This document shows, piece by piece, positions 7,314 through 15,219 of a DNA stretch of 25,261 nt. A program made the position numbers and the translations under genes. Every line of letters begins with the position of its first letter. Position 1 is the stretch's first letter. The stretch lies in the NCBI RefSeq assembly GCF_938017705.1, contig NZ_CALIIS010000058.1:1-25261 (forward strand). The letters are read 5' to 3'. The notes beneath the pieces are model-generated. The model was given only the letters and a program-made list of their open reading frames with translations, did not search any database and had not been told where the DNA came from. Source of the stretch: an uncultured Campylobacter sp. (GTDB lineage Bacteria > Campylobacterota > Campylobacteria > Campylobacterales > Campylobacteraceae).

Positions 7314-8489
7314 TTATAGTTCTTTGCGCTGCGAACGGAGACGAGATGCACGCAATTTTTGCTCTTGTGCCACGACGTAAGCAAACTCGAAAAGCCGCTT
7401 TTTGCGCCCGCAAATCTCGCCCGGATTTAGCACGAGCGCGCCGTTTTTATCCACCGCCGCGGCGAAATAGTGGGTATGGCCGTAAATTTTGATAGTTGGA
7501 ATTTTATCCGCGCCGCACCCGCACGGACCTCGATTTTTACCTTCGCCGCTTGCGTTGGTACCCGAACTTGCGGTCAAATTTGAGTTCAAGTTTGGTGCGA
7601 CTAAATTTGCGCACGAGTTCGGTGCGGGTAAATTCGCGTTTAAGCTCGGCGCCGTTAAATTTGCTGCGTGATCCGCACTCGAGCTTGCTTTAGAGCTTAT
7701 ATCTGGGCTCGTATTAGCCGCTAAATTCGCGCTTGCATTTGAGTTTAAATTTGCGTTTGAGTTTGAAGCGAGGTCCGCGCCTAAGTCTAAATTTGCATTT
7801 GAGTTCACTTCCGCGCCCGCATTCAAGCCCAAGTTCACATTTGGACTTGCGGATTGCCCGCTTTTGAAATTCGCGCTCGCGCTACGTATGTTTTTAAAAT
7901 TTGCATCTGCACCGCGCGCGCCATTTAAAATTTTATCAACGCCCGCAGCATTAAAATTTGCGTCTAAATTTACCGAGCGATCCGTCGCTTTATAATTTGA
8001 GATTAAAATTTCTCTGCGATTTGTCCTACAGCTTGAGCCTAAATTTGCACTGCGATTTGCTTCGTCGCTAAAGCTAAAATTTTTGACTAGGCCTGCGCCG
8101 AAATCCTTGCGAAAATTTACCGAGCGATCCGCACCCGCGCCTAAATCCGCGTTTAAATTTAATCCGTCTGCTTCATTTTGCGCCGCGGGTTCTTCGTCAA
8201 AGAGATAAAACGGATGGTGCATTGTTTTTAGTCGCAGCCCGGCAAACTCCGTGCAGAAGGGCTCACCCCGTAGGTCGAACTCATTTTTAAACTCGGTAAG
8301 CGCTTCGTCGTTGTTGCCAAGAACTGCAAAGTAGGGCTTGCCGCTTTGTCGCAAAAGCCGCAGCGTCTCGCTCTCGACGATGTCGCCCGCGTGCACGGGC
8401 AGATCCGCTCCTCGCGCGAGCAGCCACTCTATGGCGCTGGCAGCGACCTTTGTTTCGCGATGAGAGTCCGAGATGACGCCTATTATCAA
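7314..8489 (-). CDS. YfcE/MJ0936-type metallophosphoesterase with a ~228-residue low-complexity insert
   Basis: The two ends form a calcineurin-like phosphodiesterase of the YfcE family. Metal-binding motifs appear in order: DSH (Asp8, His10), GD (Gly35-Asp36), GNND (58-61), HH (91-92) and, near the C-terminus, GHTH (337-340), followed by the usual VLNPGEICGRKK. Normal relatives are about 160-180 residues; this protein is 391. The excess lies between DEEP (about residue 100) and DKIPTIKIYGHTH (about 328), and is almost pure Asn/Ala/Ser/Leu/Gly low complexity. It includes four 9-residue repeats (AANLTAPSL, NANLPAPNS, CANLVAPNL, NSNLTASSG; residues 275-310). The insert sits between the HH and GHTH metal ligands, in a place that could bulge as a disordered loop, and the frame is kept. 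The start overlaps the topA stop (ATGA), so it is translationally coupled. Whether the enzyme is active with the loop is unknown. Confidence 0.85.
   Translation of the reverse strand: MIIGVISDSHRETKVAASAIEWLLARGADLPVHAGDIVESETLRLLRQSGKPYFAVLGNNDEALTEFKNEFDLRGEPFCTEFAGLRLKTMHHPFYLFDEEPAAQNEADGLNLNADLGAGADRSVNFRKDFGAGLVKNFSFSDEANRSANLGSSCRTNRREILISNYKATDRSVNLDANFNAAGVDKILNGARGADANFKNIRSASANFKSGQSASPNVNLGLNAGAEVNSNANLDLGADLASNSNANLNSNASANLAANTSPDISSKASSSADHAANLTAPSLNANLPAPNSCANLVAPNLNSNLTASSGTNASGEGKNRGPCGCGADKIPTIKIYGHTHYFAAAVDKNGALVLNPGEICGRKKRLFEFAYVVAQEQKLRASRLRSQRKEL
7567..7674 (-). repeat. Four 27-nt tandem repeats inside the phosphoesterase insert
   Basis: Units begin at 7567, 7594, 7621 and 7648 on the plus strand. 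They share a GGTGCG..TAAATT(T/C)GCG core, the first being the most diverged. On the coding (minus) strand they give a 9-residue repeat with the core ANL-x-AP. A period divisible by three means whole units can be lost or gained without a frameshift. Confidence 0.8.
7966..8131 (-). repeat. 19-bp direct repeat pair within the phosphoesterase insert
   Basis: AAATTTACCGAGCGATCCG occurs exactly twice, at 7966-7984 and 8113-8131, 147 nt apart (49 codons). On the coding strand both copies give DRSVN followed by Phe or Leu. Identity this exact inside an otherwise degenerate insert suggests a fairly recent duplication. Confidence 0.85.
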
Positions 8490-10717
8490 TCGATCTCTTC
8501 TTTAAGCTTGCACTGCGGACACTCGGCGAAATTACCTTTTTTCAGCTCTTTGCGGAGCATGTATGAGTTGCCGCACTGCGGGCACGCGCGCGCAATCGGC
8601 GCGTAGTTGCTCACAAAGCCGCATTTAGGGTAGTTCGTGCAGCCGTAGAATTTACCGCGTCTTGAGAAGCGCTCGACAATCTCGCCCGTGCCGCAGCTCG
8701 GGCACTTGACGCCCGTGGAGAGCAGCGGCTTTTTCTCTTTCGCCGCGCCCTCGATTTTGCGCGAGTATTTGCACTTCGGATAGCCCTCGCAAGCGATAAA
8801 CTCGCCGTATCTGCCCTTGCGCTTGATCAAATTTTTACCGCACTGCGGGCATTTCTCATCTAGCACTTCGGGCGCCGCCTTCTCCTCGCTCGCCCCCTCG
8901 GTGCCGGCGTCCGCGTTGCGCGAGTATTTGCATTTCGGATAGTTCGAGCAGGCGATAAACTCGCCGAATCTGCCCTGGCGCTTAAGTAGCTCGCCGCCGC
9001 AGTTCGGGCAGGTTTCGCCGATCTTTTCGGCTAGCTTTTGGCTTGCGATCGACGTTTTTCCTTTGGCGATCTCGTCCATAAAAGGGTAGTAAAAATCCGC
9101 CAAAATTTGCTGCCAGTCCGCTTTGTTTTCGGCGATATCGTCGAGCTTCTCTTCCATTTTGGAGGTAAACTCGCTATCGACGATATTTTTAAAATTTTGC
9201 TCCAGCATCTCGGTGATTTTAAAGGCGATCTCGCTCGGCACCAGGTGCTTTTGCTCGATATTTACGTAGTTGCGCGCCGTAAGCAGCGAGATGGTAGGCG
9301 CATAGGTCGAGGGTCTGCCGATGCCGAGGCTTTCGAGCTTTTTGATAAGGCTTGCTTCCGAATAGCGCGCCGGCGGCTCGGTGAAATGCTGCTGCGAGCT
9401 CAGGCTTTGCAGGCTTATCGCGTCGCCCGCGCTAAGGCTTGGTAAAATTTTATCCTTATCCATATCGCCGTAAGCCTTGTAAAATCCGTCAAATTCCACC
9501 TTGCGCCCGCTGATCTTAAACGCGCCCGCTTCGCCGCGCACGATGATCGTTTGGATCTGCGAGACGCTAGGGCTCATCTGCGAGGCTATGAAGCGGTTAT
9601 AGATGAGCGCGTAAAGGCGGTATTCATCGCGAGGCAGGATTTTTTGTGCGAGCTCTGGGGTAAGCTTAAGATCGGTAGGTCGTATCGCTTCGTGCGCTTC
9701 CTGCGCGCCTTTGCTTTTGGTGGCGTATAAATTCGCGCTTTTGGGCAGATACTTTTCGCCGAAGCGCTGCTCTATGAGCTCGCGAGCCGCCGCGATCGCT
9801 TCTTTAGCGATATTTAGCGAGTCGGTTCGCATGTAGGTGATCGCGCCGCCGTTTTTGGTATTGACGCCTTCGTAAAGGCTCTGTGCGAGGCTCATCGTCT
9901 TGCGCGGATTAAAGCCCAGAGCCGTGCTTGCCGCCTGCTGCAGCGTCGAGGTCATAAACGGCGGATAGGGATTTGTTTTGCGCGATTTGCTCTCGATGCT
10001 TTCTACGCTAAATTTGTCTTTTTGCAGCGCCGAGACGATCTCGCTTGCTTGCGCCGCGTTTTTGACCGAGAGCTTTTCCATTTTTTCGCCGCGAAATTCC
10101 ACGAGCTCGGCTTCCAAGTCCTTCTTAAAAACCGCGTCGATGCTGTGGAATTCTACCGGCTTAAAATTTAAAATTTCACGCTCGCGATCGACGACGATCT
10201 TGAGTGCAGCGCTTTGGACGCGACCCGCGCTTAAGCCGCGCTGGATCTTTAAATTTAAAAGTGGACTTAGCTTGTAGCCCACGATGCGATCGAGTAGGCG
10301 GCGCGCTTGTTGGGCGTTTACGCTTGCGATATTGAGCTTGCGCGGCGAGCTTAGCGCGTTTGAGATCGCGCTTTTGGTGATCTCGTGAAATACGATGCGC
10401 GGCAGCTCCTCCGCCTGCTTGCCGATCGAAGCGGCGATATGATAGGCGATCGCCTCGCCCTCGCGGTCCTCATCCGTCGCGAGGTAAATTTGATCCGCCT
10501 TTTTGGCGAGCGTCTTTATCTGCTTTACGATCTGATCGTGATCGGCGCTGATTTCGTATTCGGGCTCAAAGCTTTTATCTTTGATTTTGATGCCGAATTT
10601 TTTCTGCGGCAGATCGCGGATATGTCCTTTTGAAGCGACGACGTCGTAGTCATCGCCTAAGAAATTTTTAATCGTTTTGGCTTTTGCGGGGGATTCTACG
10701 ATGATTAAATTTTTCAT
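8486..10717 (-). CDS. topA: DNA topoisomerase I (type IA)
   Basis: TopA relaxes negatively supercoiled DNA by transient single-strand cleavage. The 743 residues start with the Toprim domain (NLIIVESPAKAKTI, catalytic Glu8; acidic TDEDREGE at 81-88). The cleavage/strand-passage core follows, with the active-site tyrosine in GGAITYMRTDS (Tyr295). The tail holds four C4 zinc-ribbon modules, starting CPNCGG, CPQCGK, CPSCGT and CPQCGN; the first three end in NYPKC or GYPKC. The start has AAGGA about 8 nt upstream, overlapping the end of dcd, and lies 3 nt after the dcd stop. The stop overlaps the phosphoesterase start. It is shorter than E. coli TopA (865 aa), as I would expect in this group. Confidence 0.97.
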   Translation of the reverse strand: MKNLIIVESPAKAKTIKNFLGDDYDVVASKGHIRDLPQKKFGIKIKDKSFEPEYEISADHDQIVKQIKTLAKKADQIYLATDEDREGEAIAYHIAASIGKQAEELPRIVFHEITKSAISNALSSPRKLNIASVNAQQARRLLDRIVGYKLSPLLNLKIQRGLSAGRVQSAALKIVVDREREILNFKPVEFHSIDAVFKKDLEAELVEFRGEKMEKLSVKNAAQASEIVSALQKDKFSVESIESKSRKTNPYPPFMTSTLQQAASTALGFNPRKTMSLAQSLYEGVNTKNGGAITYMRTDSLNIAKEAIAAARELIEQRFGEKYLPKSANLYATKSKGAQEAHEAIRPTDLKLTPELAQKILPRDEYRLYALIYNRFIASQMSPSVSQIQTIIVRGEAGAFKISGRKVEFDGFYKAYGDMDKDKILPSLSAGDAISLQSLSSQQHFTEPPARYSEASLIKKLESLGIGRPSTYAPTISLLTARNYVNIEQKHLVPSEIAFKITEMLEQNFKNIVDSEFTSKMEEKLDDIAENKADWQQILADFYYPFMDEIAKGKTSIASQKLAEKIGETCPNCGGELLKRQGRFGEFIACSNYPKCKYSRNADAGTEGASEEKAAPEVLDEKCPQCGKNLIKRKGRYGEFIACEGYPKCKYSRKIEGAAKEKKPLLSTGVKCPSCGTGEIVERFSRRGKFYGCTNYPKCGFVSNYAPIARACPQCGNSYMLRKELKKGNFAECPQCKLKEEID

Positions 10718-10720
10718 TGC

Positions 10721-11284
10721 TTAATCCTTTAGAATTCTAGGCAGCGTGATGCCCTTTTGGCTTTGGTATTTGCCCTTTTTATCGCAGTAGCTCACCTCGC
10801 ACGGCTCGTCCCCTTGCAGAAACAAAACCTGCGCGATGCCTTCGTTCGCGTAAATTTTTGCAGGCAGCGGCGTGGTGTTGGAAATTTCAATCGTGATGTG
10901 GCCCTCAAAACCGGGCTCAAAGGGCGTTACGTTTACGATGATGCCGCAGCGCGCGTAGGTGCTTTTGCCTAGGCAGATCGCAAGCACGTCGCGCGGCATT
11001 TTGAAGTATTCGATAGTGCGCGCTAGCGCGAAGGAATTAGGCGGCACGATGCAGACGTCGCCCTCAAAATCCACGACGTTTTTTGCGTCGAAATTTTTAG
11101 GATCGACGACCGTTCCGCCGACGTTTGTAAAAATTTTAAATTCGCGCGCTACGCGTATGTCGTATCCATAGCTCGAAAGCCCGTAGCTAACGACGCCGCG
11201 GCCGATATTTTCCTCGCAAAAGGGCGCTATCATATCGTGCTGCTGCGACATCTGTCTGATCCATTTATCGCTTTTCAGTCCCAT
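10721..11284 (-). CDS. dcd: dCTP deaminase
   Basis: Dcd converts dCTP to dUTP plus ammonia, feeding dTMP synthesis. The 187 residues contain the nucleotide-binding and catalytic signature GKSTYARCGIIVNVTPFEPG, then EGHITIEISNTTPLPAKIY and the C-terminal lid GKYQSQKGITLPRI. Length is normal. The ATG is preceded by AAGGA with 6 nt spacing. It is the first gene of a five-gene minus-strand operon with topA, the phosphoesterase, a 36-residue protein and the antiporter, with an extended -10 promoter just upstream. From memory, dcd is divergent from accBC in C. jejuni; the same orientation holds here, with an asparaginase gene between. Confidence 0.96.
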   Translation of the reverse strand: MGLKSDKWIRQMSQQHDMIAPFCEENIGRGVVSYGLSSYGYDIRVAREFKIFTNVGGTVVDPKNFDAKNVVDFEGDVCIVPPNSFALARTIEYFKMPRDVLAICLGKSTYARCGIIVNVTPFEPGFEGHITIEISNTTPLPAKIYANEGIAQVLFLQGDEPCEVSYCDKKGKYQSQKGITLPRILKD

Positions 11285-11318
11285 AAAATTTCCTTAAAAT
11301 AATCAAAATTTTTCGCGC

Positions 11319-11327
11319 ATTATAGCA
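11319..11327 (-). promoter_or_regulatory. Extended -10 promoter for the dcd operon
   Basis: On the minus strand the sequence reads TGCTATAAT: a consensus TATAAT (11324-11319) with the TGn extension. The DNA upstream is strongly A/T-rich with no clear -35, as is common for the vegetative promoters of Campylobacter. The predicted transcript would start near 11312 and have a leader of about 28 nt. Confidence 0.7.
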
Positions 11328-11357
11328 GCAAAATAAAATATAATAAAAATTTTATGC

Positions 11358-11363
11358 TAGAAT
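11358..11363 (+). promoter_or_regulatory. Candidate -10 for the asparaginase gene
   Basis: TAGAAT, preceded by TGC as in an extended -10, lies 44 nt before the start codon in the A/T-rich divergent intergenic region. A second candidate, TATAAA near 11375, is closer to the gene, so the assignment is tentative. Confidence 0.4.
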
Positions 11364-11407
11364 TTTGCTTAAATTATAAAAATTTTATCACTTTTTAAGG
11401 AGCAATT

Positions 11408-12457
11408 ATGGGGCTACTCAAGAAATTTGCGTTTATTACGTTTTTTATCGCATCTTCTTTAGCGGCGGCGAAACCTAATATCTATATCTTGGCTACTGGC
11501 GGCACGATCGCGGGAATCGGAGCGAGCGCTACCGAGGGCAACTACACCTCAGGCTCTAAGGGCATAGAAGATATCTTATCGGCAGTGCCGCAACTGGGGG
11601 ATTTAGCTACGATTAAAAGCGAGCAAATTTCAAATATCGGCTCGCAGGAGATGAATGATGAAATTTGGCTCAAGCTTTCAAACCGCGTGAGCGAGCTGCT
11701 TACTAAAAACGACGTCGATGGAGTCGTCATCATGCACGGAACCGATACGATGGAGGAGACGGCGTATTTTTTAAGCCTGGTCATAAAATCTAAAAAACCG
11801 ATCGTTTTGGTGGGCGCGATGCGAAACGCAGACTCGATGAGTGCTGATGGACCGCTTAATCTATACAACGCCGTTGCCGTCGCGGCAGATAAAAACGCTC
11901 GCGAAAAGGGCGCTCTTGTAGTGATGAACGACGACATCCACGCCGCGCGCGAGGTTACGAAAACAAATACTACTAATGTTGCGGCTTTTGCCTCGCCGAA
12001 TTCCGGCAAAATCGGCACCGTGAATTACGGAGTCGTAAATTTCTATATGGCGCCGCTTCGCAAACACACGATAAGCAGCGATTTTAATATCAAAGATATC
12101 AAGGCTCTGCCGCGAGTCGATATTATTTACGCACATCTGCAGGATGTGGGCGATTTCGTAGAGACTGCCGTACAAAAGGGCGCTAAGGGCATCGTAGTCG
12201 CCGGCATGGGAAACGGAAATTTATACCCCGATACGGAGGCTGCGCTCGCAAAAGCTAGCGAAGCGGGCGTGATAGTCGTGCGCTCAAGTCGCACGGGAAG
12301 CGGCTCAACTAGCGTAGGCTCGGAAGTAGATGATGCCAAGTATGGCTTTTTGACCGCCGATAATCTAAATCCGCAAAAGGCGCGCGTGCTGCTGATACTG
12401 GCTCTTAGCAAAACGAGCGATAAAGCGAAAATTCAGAGCTTTTTTGCGACACATTAA
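11408..12457 (+). CDS. Periplasmic (type II) L-asparaginase
   Basis: It hydrolyses asparagine to aspartate and ammonia. The first 21 residues are a Sec signal peptide (MGLLKKFAFITFFIASSLAAA, likely cut after the alanine run), so the enzyme acts in the periplasm. The mature part begins with the nucleophile motif ATGGTIAG (Thr33) and carries the second catalytic signature HGTDTMEETAY (Thr112-Asp113). The flexible active-site loop tyrosine is likely in EGNYTSG. At 349 residues it is a normal type II enzyme. AAGGAG stands 5 nt before the ATG. It is probably monocistronic, followed by a hairpin at 12466-12496. In C. jejuni a secreted asparaginase lets cells use asparagine; aspartate can then feed fumarate respiration. 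The symbol (ansA or ansB) is used inconsistently in Campylobacter, so none is given. Confidence 0.93.
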   Translation: MGLLKKFAFITFFIASSLAAAKPNIYILATGGTIAGIGASATEGNYTSGSKGIEDILSAVPQLGDLATIKSEQISNIGSQEMNDEIWLKLSNRVSELLTKNDVDGVVIMHGTDTMEETAYFLSLVIKSKKPIVLVGAMRNADSMSADGPLNLYNAVAVAADKNAREKGALVVMNDDIHAAREVTKTNTTNVAAFASPNSGKIGTVNYGVVNFYMAPLRKHTISSDFNIKDIKALPRVDIIYAHLQDVGDFVETAVQKGAKGIVVAGMGNGNLYPDTEAALAKASEAGVIVVRSSRTGSGSTSVGSEVDDAKYGFLTADNLNPQKARVLLILALSKTSDKAKIQSFFATH

Positions 12458-12465
12458 CACATAGG

Positions 12466-12499
12466 GCTTCGCGTGGATAGAATTTCGGCGCGAGGCTTT
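12466..12499 (+). terminator. Probable intrinsic terminator of the asparaginase gene
   Basis: GCTTCGCG (12466-12473) pairs with CGCGAGGC (12489-12496), 8 bp with one G-T wobble and a 15-nt loop. A short T run follows, 9 nt after the stop codon. The T run is short, so efficiency may be moderate. Confidence 0.55.
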
Positions 12500-12838
12500 A
12501 AAATAATATTTCAGCATAAAATTTTAAAGAAAAGCAAGGCGCAGGATTTTGATACGAGCCCGAAGGTGGAATTTTAAAGCAAAGCGCGGAATTTAACGTT
12601 TAAAGCGTAGAATTCTAGTCGTAAGATTAAGTATAAATTTTAAAGAATTCAAAATAATTTCGTGCTCTTGCGGCAAAATTTCGTGTCTCGCTTGCGAAGT
12701 TCGAGCTTAAAATGGGCGAGGCAAATCGCGCCTCGTAAATCCCTAAAATCAGTTTGCAAATCCGCCGCAAATTCCGTGCTGCGCCTTTTAAAAGCTCCCG
12801 CAAAAATCCATTTAAAGAAACAATTATGAAAATTTAGC
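12500..12838. other. Repeat-rich non-coding spacer before accB
   Basis: No gene is seen. The stretch holds degenerate, locally repeated pieces around TTTTAAAG, GCGCGGAATTT and AAATTT. TTTAAAGCAAAGCGCGGAATTT near 12573, for example, is echoed by TTTAAAGCGTAGAATTC shortly after. It belongs to the same class of spacer seen in the other large gaps. Confidence 0.5.
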
Positions 12839-12844
12839 TAAAAT
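12839..12844 (+). promoter_or_regulatory. Candidate -10 of accBC
   Basis: TAAAAT preceded by GC (12837-12844) fits the Campylobacter -10 form gyTAwaAT. It lies 26 nt before the accB Shine-Dalgarno and start, leaving a leader of about 20 nt. The upstream sequence is A/T-rich and there is no clear -35. Confidence 0.45.
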
Positions 12845-12870
12845 TTCTCAAATTTTTTCAGGAGAAATTT

Positions 12871-13329
12871 ATGACAAAAGCAGAAATCAAAGAGTTAATG
12901 GATTTTTTCGGCGAAAAGCAAGGCATTAACGAGCTAAAAATTAAAGATAAAGATTTTGAAATCGAGATAAAAAAATATGGCCCATGCGGTGGGAGCACGC
13001 CTCAGCTCGCCGCACCGGCACCCGCTCCGCAGCTTGCTGCGCCTTCGGTAAACGTGCTCGTGGGCGATAAGCCTGCCTCAAAAGGCTCGATGGATACGAT
13101 CGACAGCCCGATGGTAGGTACTTTTTATAAAGCGCCAAGTCCCGGTGCGGCAGAGTTCGTAAGCGTAGGCCAGGTCGTGCATAAGGGCGATACGATCGGC
13201 ATCATCGAAGCGATGAAGATTATGAACGAGATCGAAGCGGAATTCGACTGCCGCATCAAAAAAGCTCTCGTCGAAGACGGACAACCCGTCGAATACGCTA
13301 TGGCGCTGTTTGAGGTCGAGAAGCTATGA
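12871..13329 (+). CDS. accB: Biotin carboxyl carrier protein of acetyl-CoA carboxylase
   Basis: AccB carries the biotin that shuttles carboxyl groups in the first step of fatty-acid synthesis. The 152 residues have an N-terminal helical part, an Ala/Pro-rich flexible linker (about 45-60, PQLAAPAPAPQLAAP) and a C-terminal biotinyl domain. In the latter, IIEAMKIMNEIEAEF carries the biotin-accepting lysine (Lys116). The thumb region SPMVGTFYKAPSPGA (80-93) is typical of AccB. AGGAGA lies 5 nt before the ATG. Its stop overlaps the accC start (ATGA). The carboxyltransferase subunits AccA and AccD are not in this window. Confidence 0.96.
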   Translation: MTKAEIKELMDFFGEKQGINELKIKDKDFEIEIKKYGPCGGSTPQLAAPAPAPQLAAPSVNVLVGDKPASKGSMDTIDSPMVGTFYKAPSPGAAEFVSVGQVVHKGDTIGIIEAMKIMNEIEAEFDCRIKKALVEDGQPVEYAMALFEVEKL

Positions 13330-14663
13330 GGGAGCTTAAGAAAATTCTAATCGCAAATCGCGGCGAGATAGCGCTTAGAGCGCTTCGCACGATCCAAGAG
13401 ATGGGCAAGCAAGCCATCGTCGTGCACTCCACCGCCGATCAGGACGCGCTTTACGTCAAATACGCCGACGCGTCGGTCTGTATAGGCGGACCGCGCAGTA
13501 GCGATAGTTACCTAAATATCCCCGCGATCATCACAGCCTGCGAGCTAACCGAAGCTGACGCGATATTTCCGGGATACGGCTTTTTGAGCGAAAGTCAAAA
13601 TTTCGTTGAAATTTGCGCTAAGCACGGCATTAAATTTATCGGTCCAAGCGTCGAGGCAATGACTTTAATGAGTGATAAGAGCAAGGCTAAGCAAGTGATG
13701 ATGCGCGCGGGCATTCCTGTAGTGCCTGGCAGCGACGGCGCGATCGCAAGCGTCGAAGAGGCACGCAAGCTAGCCGCCGAAATCGGCTATCCGGTCATCA
13801 TTAAAGCCGCAGCCGGCGGCGGCGGGCGCGGAATGCGCGTGGTCGAGCGCGAAGAGGACATCGAAAAGCTATTTTGGTCGGCAGAGAGCGAAGCGATGAG
13901 TGCATTCGGCGACGGCACGATGTATATGGAAAAATATATCACAAATCCCCGCCACATCGAGGTTCAGGTCTTGGGCGACGAGCACGGACACGTCGTGCAT
14001 ATCGGCGAGCGCGACTGCTCGATGCAGCGCCGCCATCAAAAGCTGATCGAAGAAAGTCCAGCCGTAATCTTGGACGAGCCGACACGAAAGAGCCTGCACG
14101 AAACGGCGGTTCGAGCAGCTAAAGCGATCGGATACGCAAGCGCGGGAACGTTTGAGTTTTTATACGACAGCAAGGATAAAAAATTCTATTTCATCGAGAT
14201 GAATACCCGTCTGCAGGTCGAACACACCGTAAGTGAGATGCGAAGCGGGCTCGATCTGATCGAGTGGATGATCCGCATCGCGCAGGGCGAGAAGCTGCTA
14301 CCTCAAAGCGAGATAAAATTTAGCGGACACGCGCTTGAGTGCCGCATCACCGCCGAGGACTCCAAAAGCTTTATGCCAAACCCGGGCAAAATCACAAAAT
14401 ACGTTGCTCCGGGTGGCAGAAACGTCCGTATGGATAGCCACGTCTATGAGGGCTACTCGGTGCCGCCTTACTACGACAGCATGATCGGTAAGCTCATCGT
14501 TTACGACAAGGACCGCGAGCGTGCGATTGCGAAGATGAAAGTCGCGCTAGATGAGCTCATCATCGGCGGCATAAAATCGACGCGCGATTTTCATCTTAGG
14601 ATGATGAATAACCCCGATTTCGTGGATAATAACTACGACACAAATTACCTAGCCAAGCATTAA
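13326..14663 (+). CDS. accC: Biotin carboxylase subunit of acetyl-CoA carboxylase
   Basis: AccC carboxylates the biotin on AccB using ATP and bicarbonate. The 445-residue ATP-grasp enzyme starts with the biotin carboxylase N-domain (KKILIANRGEIALRALRT). It carries the glycine-rich ATP loop AAAGGGGRGMRVV near residue 163, ERDCSMQRRHQKLIEE near 228 and the catalytic EMNTRLQVEHTVSE near 290. The C-terminal domain includes SGHALECRITAED. Length matches E. coli AccC (449). It overlaps accB by 4 nt, ensuring coupled synthesis, and ends at a strong hairpin. Confidence 0.97.
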   Translation: MRELKKILIANRGEIALRALRTIQEMGKQAIVVHSTADQDALYVKYADASVCIGGPRSSDSYLNIPAIITACELTEADAIFPGYGFLSESQNFVEICAKHGIKFIGPSVEAMTLMSDKSKAKQVMMRAGIPVVPGSDGAIASVEEARKLAAEIGYPVIIKAAAGGGGRGMRVVEREEDIEKLFWSAESEAMSAFGDGTMYMEKYITNPRHIEVQVLGDEHGHVVHIGERDCSMQRRHQKLIEESPAVILDEPTRKSLHETAVRAAKAIGYASAGTFEFLYDSKDKKFYFIEMNTRLQVEHTVSEMRSGLDLIEWMIRIAQGEKLLPQSEIKFSGHALECRITAEDSKSFMPNPGKITKYVAPGGRNVRMDSHVYEGYSVPPYYDSMIGKLIVYDKDRERAIAKMKVALDELIIGGIKSTRDFHLRMMNNPDFVDNNYDTNYLAKH

Positions 14664-14664
14664 A

Positions 14665-14704
14665 TTTAAAATTCCAAGGGATAAAATTCTCTTGGAATTT
14701 TAAA
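14665..14704 (+). terminator. Strong hairpin terminator after accC
   Basis: TTTAAAATTCCAAG (14665-14678) pairs perfectly over 14 bp with CTTGGAATTTTAAA (14691-14704). With a G-T wobble the stem extends inward by three pairs, leaving a 6-nt loop (TAAAAT). It starts 2 nt after the accC stop and has T-rich sequence in its right arm and downstream. Confidence 0.75.
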
Positions 14705-15219
14705 ATTTATTTGAAATTCTGCATTTAAGATTCCGTTTGAAATTTTATATTTAAAAATCTACTTGAAATTTTGTTTTAAAATTTTATCGTGCCACGTTTT
14801 AAAATTTTACTATTAAATTTGCCGCTAAATCTAAGTGATGAGGCGCGCGAGATACGTCGTCGCACGTGTTTTACGGCTAGATAAATGCTGGGCTCGGTTT
14901 AAATTTTACATTCTGCGACGGTTGAAATTTAGACGTATGTTTTGTGCTGCCGTAAACACTCGCTTTTATCCACACCGATCTAGTTAAAATTTTAAGTCGC
15001 GTACGCGCTTTGATTATCTATTTCGGCGACCGGCTACCGACGAGTGAGTAAGCGGCTAAATTTTATCGCACACCGCCAACGCCCGTCCGGCGTAAATTTT
15101 ATCGCGCTCGCCGTTTCGAGTATGAAAAAAGTAGTATCGAGCCGCAAATTTACGATTATTTGTCGCGCGCTAGAAACGACGACTGATTTATAGGCAAAGC
15201 ACGCTAGGTCTTTAAACCG
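14705..15219. other. Long repeat-rich spacer (about 515 bp)
   Basis: No gene is seen on either strand. The first 120 bases are a run of degenerate units of the type TTTGAAATTTTATATTTAAAA. Further on, TAAATTTTATCGC occurs exactly twice (15057-15069 and 15093-15105) next to GGC/GCC-rich flanks. No clear promoter or structured RNA stands out. Confidence 0.55.

Noticed and set aside
7567..7674. CRISPR-like array
   Set aside because: Units of 27 nt are directly adjacent with no unique spacers, lie within a coding frame, and no cas genes are present.
9038..9445. 135-codon open frame antisense to topA
   Set aside because: It lies fully inside topA, whose motifs and length are certain, and has no ribosome binding site; it is an artefact of low stop density in GC-richer coding DNA.
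11542..12018. 158-codon open frame antisense to the asparaginase gene
   Set aside because: Fully overlapped by a gene with clear catalytic motifs and a signal peptide.
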